Source: Streptomyces sp. A0642 (GTDB taxonomy: Bacteria > Actinomycetota > Actinomycetes > Streptomycetales > Streptomycetaceae). Taken from it: DNA of 64,000 bases. Positions 58,204 to 64,000 of the stretch are shown in pieces (position 1 is the stretch's first letter; each line of letters starts with the position of its first letter). Position numbers and translations under genes: made by a program. The notes under the pieces were generated by a model. It had not been told where the DNA came from. It did not search any database and saw only the letters and a program-made list of their open reading frames with translations. The stretch covers positions 60,473-124,472 of the forward strand of contig NZ_SSBL01000023.1 of the NCBI RefSeq assembly GCF_004795105.1, given 5' to 3'.

Positions 58204-59441
58204 GCCGACGCCCGCACCGGCAGCCGGACGGCCAGCCGCCAGTGCCCCGTCCCGTCCGCGCCGGACGCGAACTCGCCGTGCAGCAGCCGGACGCGCTCGG
58301 CCAGGCCGGGCAGGCCATGGCCGGACGTCGAGAAGGACCCCCGGTCCGGTCCGGTCCGCGCTCCGGTCCGGTTGACCACCGCGAGGTCCAGTCCGTCCGG
58401 TCCGGCCGCCACCCGGACCTCGATGGGGCCGCCCGCCCCATGGCGCAGCGCGTTCGTCAGCCCCTCCTGGAGGATCCTGTAGGCCGCCCGGGAGAGCGTT
58501 CCCTGCACCTGCTCCAGATCACCCGACAGCTCCGGTTCCACCACCGCCCCCGTGTGCCGCAGGCGTTCCAGCAGCTCGGGGAGGCCGGCCAGGGTCCGGG
58601 TCGGCGCCGTGCCGGACTGCTCCTCGCGCAGCACTCCGAGCGCGTAGTCCAGGTCCTCCAACGCGGTCCGCGTCGAGTCCTCGATGCTGCGCATGGCGGC
58701 CCGTGCCGCGGCCGGATCGGTGGAGAGGACCTCGCCCGCCACCGCCGCCTGGATGGTGGCCGCTGTCAGCGTGTGCCCGATGGAGTCGTGCAACTCGTGG
58801 GCGATCCGGTTGCGTTCGGCCAGCAGCAGTTCCCGCTCGGCAGCCAGCGCGAGCCGTTCGGCCGCCGACGGCCCCAGCAACCGTGGTGCCGACCACCGCA
58901 GGGCTTTCGTGACCAGTACGCAGACGCCTGCCGCCAGCAGGACGCAAGCGGCAGCCGCCACCCAGCTCCATCCGCCCGAGACCCGGACCGACGTGCCGAA
59001 CAGGCTCGCCCGTACCTCGCCGCCGAGCCAGTTCATGGGCAGGGAGAGGCCCATGAGGAACAGCACCCCGCTCGCCAGTGCCCCCGTCCATCCGACGGCT
59101 GCGTGCAGCACCATCCAGAGCGGGGTCCGCCAGCGGTCGAGGCCGAGCGGAACGGAGGTCCCGCGAGCTGCTGCCGGGTTCGGCAGTGAGACCTGCAGCA
59201 GCCGACGGGCGGAGACGACGAGGGCCCGCCGTACGGGACGCGCCAGTCCGACCGCGCCGACCAGTGCCGCCCAGACCAGCAGCACCGCGGCGAACTGCAC
59301 GCTCTCGGGGGCGGATCGCCACGACAGCGCGGGCAACAGGGCGAAGGGCAGCAGCGGAAGGCTCGCCAACGCCCCGCCATAGGCGAACAGCACACCTGAG
59401 TACGTGGAGCCGCGCAGCAGCAGCCGAATTCCCCTGTTCAT
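58200..59441 (-). CDS. Membrane sensor histidine kinase (HisKA_3, NarX-like)
   Basis: 413 residues, ATG. Four to five TM helices in the first 185 residues (VLFAYGGALASLPLLPFALL; FAAVLLVWAALVGAVGLARP; LHAAVGWTGALASGVLFLMG; WVAAAACVLLAAGVCVLVTK) with little extracellular domain, so the signal is probably sensed in or near the membrane. H218 in AERNRIAHELHDSIGHTLTA is the phospho-acceptor of the HisKA_3 family. N-box ILQEGLTNALRHGAGG and G-box TSGHGLPGLAERVRLLHGEF are intact. Overlaps its regulator. Back to back with the serine hydrolase at 59582 (140-bp gap). Confidence 0.92.
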   Translation of the reverse strand: MNRGIRLLLRGSTYSGVLFAYGGALASLPLLPFALLPALSWRSAPESVQFAAVLLVWAALVGAVGLARPVRRALVVSARRLLQVSLPNPAAARGTSVPLGLDRWRTPLWMVLHAAVGWTGALASGVLFLMGLSLPMNWLGGEVRASLFGTSVRVSGGWSWVAAAACVLLAAGVCVLVTKALRWSAPRLLGPSAAERLALAAERELLLAERNRIAHELHDSIGHTLTAATIQAAVAGEVLSTDPAAARAAMRSIEDSTRTALEDLDYALGVLREEQSGTAPTRTLAGLPELLERLRHTGAVVEPELSGDLEQVQGTLSRAAYRILQEGLTNALRHGAGGPIEVRVAAGPDGLDLAVVNRTGARTGPDRGSFSTSGHGLPGLAERVRLLHGEFASGADGTGHWRLAVRLPVRASA

Positions 59442-59475
59442 GATCGCCAGTATCGCCGGGCCGCCCCCCTGCGGC

Positions 59476-59493
59476 CTCCCCCGTTCGGGGGAG
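59476..59493. other. Hairpin in the divergent kinase/hydrolase promoter region
   Basis: CTCCCCCG (59476-59483) and CGGGGGAG (59486-59493) form a short stem with a tiny loop, followed by CGACTTTTCC on the plus strand. It may be a leader terminator for the hydrolase gene or part of an operator. Confidence 0.4.
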
Positions 59494-59581
59494 CGACTTT
59501 TCCCGCTTTCCCGCGATGCGGCCGGAGGGCCCTGGAAGCAACGATCGTCCCTCGACGAAACGATCTCCCAGGAGTTGACTC

Positions 59582-60772
59582 ATGCGTACTCGGACAGGGC
59601 AGAGCCTCGGTTCTCCGGCCCGGCAGGGCGGCCGGCGGCGGAAAGCCGTGTCGGTGGCGGCCGCTGTGGCCATCGGCGTCATGACCCTGGGCGCCCTCGC
59701 CCCGCCCGCCGCCTCCGATTCCGCTGCCCCGACCGGTGTTGCCGCCGGTCCGGACGCCGTGCAGCGGGCCCTGAACACACTGGTGCGCGTGGACGGGATG
59801 CCCGCCGCGCTGGCGAGCGTCAAGGACCGGAACGGCCGCACCCGTACCTACACCGCGGGAGTCGGCGACCTGGCCGCCGGCTCGAAGGTGCCCAGGGACG
59901 GCCAGGTGCGGATCGGCAGTAACACCAAGGCGTTCACGGCGGTCGTCGTGCTGCAGCTCGTCGGCGAGGGAAAGATCGACCTCGAAGCCTTCGTGGACAC
60001 CTACCTGCCCGGCCTCGTCCGGGGGGAGGGCATCGACGGGCGGCGTATCACCGTCCGCCAGCTCCTCCAGCACACCAGCGGACTCCCGGACTACGGCGTC
60101 CACCTCGACGACGACGAGATCAGGAACCGCTATTTCGAGCCCCGCGAGCTGCTCGACCTCGCGCTCGGGCACCGGGCCGACGCGGCTCCCGGGAAGACCT
60201 GGGGCTACAGCAACACCAACTACGTCCTGGCCGGCCTGATCGTCCAGAAGGTCACCGGCCGCCCTCTGGTCGAGGAGATGGACCGGCGCATCATCAAGCG
60301 CGCCGGCCTGCGCCACACGTACTTCCCCGCCCCCGGCGAGATGACCCTTCGGGAGCCGCACCCCCGGGGCTACCACCGCAGCCCGGCGGACGGACCCCTG
60401 CGCGACTTCACGGAGATGGATCCCTCCGCAGGCTGGGCCGCAGGCCAGTTGGTCTCCACCAACTCCGACCTCAACCGCTTCTTCGCCGCGCTCCTCGGCG
60501 GCCGCCTCCTCCCGGCGGCCCAGCTCGCCGAGATGCGCACGACCGTCCCCGCCGGGACCTCCGGCCTCCGCTACGGGCTGGGACTCACGAGCAGGCCCCT
60601 GTCGTGCGGCGGCGTCTACTGGGGCCACGGCGGTGACATCGCGGGCTACGAGACCCGGGGCGGCGTCACCGACGACGGCCGCGCCGCCAACGTCGCCGTC
60701 ACCAGCATCCCGACGGACGGGACGGCCGCACGGCACGTGAACGACGCCGTGGACAGGGCCTTGTGCGGCTGA
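59582..60772 (+). CDS. Secreted serine beta-lactamase/D-Ala-D-Ala carboxypeptidase-fold hydrolase
   Basis: 396 residues, ATG with GGAG upstream. Signal peptide about 1-45 (arginine-rich start, RRRKAVSVAAAVAIGVMTLG, ALAPPAAS). Class C-type catalytic set: SxxK in GSNTKAFTAVVVL (Ser about 118), YSN in WGYSNTNYVLAGLIVQ (about 215-217) and HGG (GHGGDIAGYE, replacing KTG). The family includes D-stereospecific peptidases, esterases and carboxypeptidases; a true beta-lactamase role is uncertain. Paralogue of the gene at 60953. Adjacent to a two-component system that may control it. Confidence 0.9.
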   Translation: MRTRTGQSLGSPARQGGRRRKAVSVAAAVAIGVMTLGALAPPAASDSAAPTGVAAGPDAVQRALNTLVRVDGMPAALASVKDRNGRTRTYTAGVGDLAAGSKVPRDGQVRIGSNTKAFTAVVVLQLVGEGKIDLEAFVDTYLPGLVRGEGIDGRRITVRQLLQHTSGLPDYGVHLDDDEIRNRYFEPRELLDLALGHRADAAPGKTWGYSNTNYVLAGLIVQKVTGRPLVEEMDRRIIKRAGLRHTYFPAPGEMTLREPHPRGYHRSPADGPLRDFTEMDPSAGWAAGQLVSTNSDLNRFFAALLGGRLLPAAQLAEMRTTVPAGTSGLRYGLGLTSRPLSCGGVYWGHGGDIAGYETRGGVTDDGRAANVAVTSIPTDGTAARHVNDAVDRALCG

Positions 60773-60788
60773 ACACGCCCCCGGCGGC

Positions 60789-60920
60789 CAGCGACCCACA
60801 ACTGACGACCAGGGGCCAGCGCCCCCAACTGGTTGGCCAGCGAGCGACAACCGGCGACCAGCGACCCCCAACTGGACGCCCGACGACCGACAACCGGCGA
60901 CCAGTGACCAGCAATCCGAA
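60789..60920. repeat. Degenerate tandem repeats between the two hydrolase genes
   Basis: Variants of CCAGCGACCCCCAACTGG and CGACAACCGGCGACCAG occur repeatedly. CGACAACCGGCGACCAG at 60845 recurs at 60888, 43 bp later, with related copies nearer 60789. They fill most of the 180-bp gap between the duplicated hydrolases. Confidence 0.65.
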
Positions 60921-60952
60921 CGACGATCCGGCGATTTCTCGGGAGTGGACCC

Positions 60953-62122
60953 ATGCGTGGACAGAAGCGGCGCGTATTGCGCTGGGCGGGCCGACCGCAC
61001 GGCACGCGGCGACAGACACTGGCCGCCGCAGCCGCGGTGACCATCGGTGCGATGACCCTGGGGGCCCTCGTGCCGCCCGCCGCCTCGGCCGCCGCCGGGC
61101 CGGACGCCGTCCAGCAGAGCCTGAACGCTCTGGTGCGCGACGGCGGGACGCCCGCCGCGCTGGCGAGCGTCAAGGGACCTGGCGGCCGCACCCGGACCTA
61201 CACCGCGGGGCTCGGTGACCTGGCCACAGGTGGGCCCGTGCCCGTCGACGGGCAGGTGCGGATCGGCAGCAATACCAAGGCCTTCGTGGCCGTCGTCGTG
61301 CTCCAGCTCGTGGCGGAGGGGAAAGTGGACCTGGACGCCGACGTCGACACCTACTTGCCCGGTCTCGTCCGCGGAAAGGGCATCGACGGACGGGACATCA
61401 GCGTCCGCCGGCTCCTCCAGCACACCAGCGGGCTCCCCGACTACACCAACGACCTGGGGGACGACGTCCGGTACTACGACCCTCGTGAACTGGTGGCCAA
61501 GGCCCTCGGGCACCCGGCCGAGTTCGCCCCCGGGAAGAGCTGGAAGTACAGCAACACCAACTACGTGCTCGCCGGCCTGATCATCCAGAAGGTCACCGGC
61601 CGCCCCCTCGCCCACGAGATCGACCGGCGCGTCGTCCGACGCGCCGGACTGCGCCACACCTACTTCCCCGCCCCGGGTGACGCGAGCATCCGGGAGCCGC
61701 ACCCCCACGGCTACTACCAGGAGCCGCCGGAGACGTCCCTGCGCGACATCACGGAGATGGACCCCTCCTGGGGCTGGGCGGCAGGGCAGATGATCTCCAC
61801 CAACTCCGACCTCAACCGCTTCTTCACCGCGCTCCTGGCCGGCCGCCTCCTGCCCGCGGCCCAGCTCGCGCAGATGCGCTCCACCGTCCCCGCCGAAGCG
61901 ACTTTCGGCCCGGGCGCCCGCTACGGCCTGGGGCTCGTCAGCAGGCCGCTGCCGTGCGGCGGCCTGGCCTGGGGCCACGGCGGCAGTTTCCCGGGGTACG
62001 AGACCCGCGGCGGCGTCACCGACGACGGCCGAGCCGTCAACGTCGCGGTCACCCTGCAGCTCACCGGCGAGGCGGCCCGGAGGAATCTCGAACGCGCGGT
62101 GGACACCGCCCTGTGCCGCTGA
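60953..62122 (+). CDS. Secreted serine hydrolase, tandem paralogue
   Basis: 389 residues, ATG with CGGGAG upstream. An arginine-rich signal peptide (TRRQTLAAAAAVTIGAMTLG, ending PAASA) could use Sec or Tat. Same catalytic set as the upstream copy: GSNTKAFVAVVVL, KYSNTNYVLAGLIIQ, GHGGSFPGYETRGG. Long shared blocks (HTSGLPDY, RRAGLRHTYFPAPG, AAGQ-STNSDLNRFF) show recent tandem duplication. Divergence is highest in the DLGDDVRYYDPRELVAKALG region, so substrate range may differ. Ends before a strong hairpin (62248-62281). Confidence 0.9.
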   Translation: MRGQKRRVLRWAGRPHGTRRQTLAAAAAVTIGAMTLGALVPPAASAAAGPDAVQQSLNALVRDGGTPAALASVKGPGGRTRTYTAGLGDLATGGPVPVDGQVRIGSNTKAFVAVVVLQLVAEGKVDLDADVDTYLPGLVRGKGIDGRDISVRRLLQHTSGLPDYTNDLGDDVRYYDPRELVAKALGHPAEFAPGKSWKYSNTNYVLAGLIIQKVTGRPLAHEIDRRVVRRAGLRHTYFPAPGDASIREPHPHGYYQEPPETSLRDITEMDPSWGWAAGQMISTNSDLNRFFTALLAGRLLPAAQLAQMRSTVPAEATFGPGARYGLGLVSRPLPCGGLAWGHGGSFPGYETRGGVTDDGRAVNVAVTLQLTGEAARRNLERAVDTALCR

Positions 62123-62247
62123 TCCCCGCCCAGGGCACGACGTGCCTGGGGGCCGAGGTGACGTCGGGCCCCCAGGCACGCCCGCGCACAGCCGCCGCGC
62201 CAGACCCCGACAGGGCTGCCGCGTGACCCTCGCGCCCGGAGAACGCA

Positions 62248-62281
62248 GAAGGCCCCGGCCGGTTTCCCGGTCGGGGCCTTC
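62248..62281. terminator. Shared terminator of the hydrolase gene and tRNA-Ser(GGA)
   Basis: GAAGGCCCCGGCCGG (62248-62262) and CCGGTCGGGGCCTTC (62267-62281) pair at 14 of 15 positions around TTTC. Placed between the convergent hydrolase and tRNA genes, it can end both. Confidence 0.8.
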
Positions 62282-62307
62282 GACGTATTGCCCGGTGAGA
62301 GCAATGG

Positions 62308-62392
62308 CGGAGGATACGAGATTCGAACTCGTGAGGGGTTGCCCCCAACACGCTTTCCAAGCGTGCGCCCTAGGCCACTAGGCGAATCCTCC
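62308..62392 (-). tRNA. tRNA-Ser(GGA)
   Basis: 85 nt class II tRNA on the minus strand. Acceptor GGAGGAT (5' end at 62392) pairs with ATCCTCC; discriminator G at 62308. Anticodon GGA at 62356-62358 in loop TTGGAAA, long variable arm. Reads UCC/UCU. Confidence 0.97.
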
Positions 62393-62526
62393 GCGGCAAA
62401 CAATACAAGACGTTGAGGAGTGCTCGCGAACCCGTTCCGCTCCGGCGCTCCGCGGGCGGTCTCGGAGGGGCGCCCGGGGGTGGGGGAGGTGGACTTGCGG
62501 GGGTGGGGATCGGCTAAGGTGGGCGT

Positions 62527-62618
62527 CAGCCCCTCACGTGGCGCTATCTGACTGAACTCCCCCAGGGCCGGAAGGCAGCAAGGGTAGGTTGGCTCTGGCG
62601 GGTGCGTGGGGGGCCCTT
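62527..62618 (+). ncRNA. ffs: Signal recognition particle 4.5S-type RNA
   Basis: Small bacterial SRP RNA. The core GGCCGGAAGGCAGCAAGGGT (62566-62585) holds the GGAA tetraloop and the asymmetric loop that binds Ffh. Ends GCCCCTCACG (62529-62538) and CGTGGGGGGC (62605-62614) pair. TAAGGT at 62515-62520 is a likely -10 box, placing the 5' end near 62527. Lies in front of dnaX, as is usual in Streptomyces. Confidence 0.95.
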
Positions 62619-62733
62619 GTATGTCCGGGGGCGGTCCGCGACGACGCCCGGGCTCGCCGGGGTGAGGTATCCCGCAGCCGGTGGTGCGCTTGGACGGGGC
62701 CGGTTGTCAGTCCGCCCCGATAACCTCGTAGGT

Positions 62734-64000
62734 GTGTCGTCCCTTGCGCTGTACCGCCGCTACCGCCCCGAGTCGTTCGCCGAGGTCATCGGTCAGGAGC
62801 ATGTCACTGACCCGCTGCAGCAGGCCCTGCGGAACAACCGGGTCAATCACGCGTACCTGTTCAGCGGGCCGCGCGGTTGCGGCAAGACGACCAGCGCGCG
62901 CATCCTCGCCCGCTGTCTGAACTGTGAGCAGGGGCCCACGCCCACGCCCTGCGGGGAGTGCCAGTCCTGCCAGGACCTCGCGCGCAACGGGCCGGGATCG
63001 ATCGACGTGATCGAGATCGACGCCGCTTCGCACGGTGGTGTGGACGACGCCCGTGACCTGCGGGAGAAGGCGTTCTTCGGGCCGGCGTCGAGTCGTTACA
63101 AGATCTACATCATCGACGAGGCGCACATGGTCACCTCGGCGGGGTTCAACGCCCTGCTGAAGGTCGTCGAGGAGCCGCCGGAGCACCTGAAGTTCATCTT
63201 CGCGACCACGGAGCCCGAGAAGGTCATCGGCACCATCCGGTCGCGTACCCATCACTACCCGTTCCGGCTCGTGCCGCCGGGGACGCTGCGCGAGTATCTC
63301 GCCGAGGTGTGCGACAAGGAGAAGAGTTACGTCGAGGAGGGGGTGCTCCCCCTCGTCGTGCGGGCCGGGGCCGGGTCCGTGCGTGACTCGATGTCGGTCA
63401 TGGACCAGCTGCTGGCCGGTGCGGGCGACGAAGGTGTGACGTACGCCATGGCGACGTCCCTGCTCGGTTACACGGACGGCTCCCTGCTCGACTCGATCGT
63501 GGACGCCTTCGCGGCGGGCGACGGGGCGGCGGCCTTCGAGGTCGTGGACCGGGTGATCGAGGGCGGCAACGATCCGCGCCGCTTCGTCGCCGACCTCCTG
63601 GAGCGGCTGCGTGACCTCGTGATCCTCGCCGCCGTGCCGGACGCCGGCGAGAAGGGACTCATCGACGCACCCGCCGATGTCGTCGAGCGGATGCAGGCCC
63701 AGGCGTCCGTCTTCGGCGCCGCCGAGCTGAGCCGCGCCGCCGACCTGGTCAACGAGGGCCTCACGGAAATGCGGGGCGCGACCTCGCCGCGGCTCCAGGT
63801 CGAGCTCATCTGCGCCCGGGTCCTGCTGCCCGCGGCCTTCGACGACGAGCGATCCCTCCAGGCCAGGCTGGACCGGCTGGAGCGCGGTGCGTCGTACGCC
63901 ACCACCGGGCCGGGCCCCTCGATGGGGTACGTCCCCGGGCCCGAGGCGCTGGCACACGCACCCGTAGCCCCTCAGCCGCACGCCCCTGCGGCCCCCGCGC
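62734..64000 (+). CDS. dnaX: DNA polymerase III subunits gamma and tau, N-terminal part (cut by window edge)
   Basis: At least 422 residues; GTG at 62734 (MSSLALYRRYRPESFAEVIG). ATPase clamp-loader motor: Walker A FSGPRGCGKTTSAR, zinc module with four Cys (CLNC, CGECQSC), Walker B YIIDEAHMV, sensor 1 FIFATTEPEK and SRTHHYPFRL. Domain III follows, and a Pro/Ala/His-rich region begins at the right edge (HAPVAPQPHAPAAPA). The frame stays open to base 64000. It loads the beta sliding clamp at replication forks. I read this frame directly from the sequence, downstream of the SRP RNA. Confidence 0.97.
   Translation, partial: MSSLALYRRYRPESFAEVIGQEHVTDPLQQALRNNRVNHAYLFSGPRGCGKTTSARILARCLNCEQGPTPTPCGECQSCQDLARNGPGSIDVIEIDAASHGGVDDARDLREKAFFGPASSRYKIYIIDEAHMVTSAGFNALLKVVEEPPEHLKFIFATTEPEKVIGTIRSRTHHYPFRLVPPGTLREYLAEVCDKEKSYVEEGVLPLVVRAGAGSVRDSMSVMDQLLAGAGDEGVTYAMATSLLGYTDGSLLDSIVDAFAAGDGAAAFEVVDRVIEGGNDPRRFVADLLERLRDLVILAAVPDAGEKGLIDAPADVVERMQAQASVFGAAELSRAADLVNEGLTEMRGATSPRLQVELICARVLLPAAFDDERSLQARLDRLERGASYATTGPGPSMGYVPGPEALAHAPVAPQPHAPAAPA

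Noticed and set aside
59582..62122. Calling the paired serine hydrolases beta-lactamases
   Set aside because: The SxxK, YxN and HGG set is shared by esterases, D-peptidases and carboxypeptidases; sequence alone does not choose.

Overview
The window is chromosomal DNA from a high-GC actinomycete, almost certainly a Streptomyces. The signs are strong G/C bias at third codon positions, GTG and TTG starts, GTGA/ATGA stop-start overlaps, a dense set of sigma factors and two-component systems, a subtilisin-inhibitor (SSI) gene, and the gene order sigN-sigF-tRNA-Ser-tadA-upp followed further right by ffs-dnaX, which matches what I remember of the S. coelicolor core (about SCO4034 to SCO4067). I see no insertion sequence, prophage, CRISPR array or origin. 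Most of the window looks like stable core with accessory pockets.

Left part (1-14 kb): the first codons of a primase-polymerase gene with a LexA-like box in front, a small secreted protein, then a tightly overlapping five-gene operon (930-5730). Its products match the mycobacterial igr steroid side-chain enzymes in type and length: two acyl-CoA dehydrogenases, a MaoC-DUF35 fusion, a small MaoC hydratase and a lipid-transfer/thiolase-like aldolase. A SigE-family sigma factor with a tandem-repeat N-terminus and an acyl-CoA ligase behind an 18-bp perfect palindrome follow. A giant PAS/receiver protein whose kinase core has lost its catalytic residues, and an SSI-type protease inhibitor, complete this part. 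tRNA-Ser(GCT) and tRNA-Arg(ACG) lie at 14.1-14.4 kb.

Middle part (14.7-43 kb): small membrane and Cys-rich proteins; two helix-turn-helix genes, one carrying the only in-frame TTA codon I noticed; a divergent HxlR/RidA pair; an ECF41 sigma factor beside a FAD oxidoreductase; a berberine-bridge-type oxidase; an amidohydrolase; an OmpR-type two-component system followed by a YkcC/YkcB-like glycosyltransferase pair; a secreted endonuclease/exonuclease/phosphatase-fold enzyme; a MFS/TetR efflux unit with a perfect inverted-repeat operator; a three-gene minus-strand group (2-hydroxyacid dehydrogenase, flavin/F420 oxidoreductase, YceI fusion); a MarR/MFS unit whose transporter carries three carboxypeptidase-regulatory domains; a repeat-rich gap; a lipoprotein; and the tandem general-stress-type sigma genes sigN and sigF.

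Right part (43-64 kb): Dabb protein, tRNA-Ser(CGA), tadA with its partner gene, upp, a LytR_C protein, a ParB-like small protein, a HhH-GPD repair protein, an ECF42-DGPF pair, then the most unusual block. There, a TerD domain fused to a PD-(D/E)XK nuclease-like domain is divergent from a translationally coupled pair made of a cis-prenyltransferase and a DUF2236/MpaB-type oxygenase fused to calcium-binding EF-hands. A NarL-type two-component system sits back to back with two duplicated secreted serine beta-lactamase-fold hydrolases. The window ends with tRNA-Ser(GGA), the SRP RNA and the 5' two thirds of dnaX.
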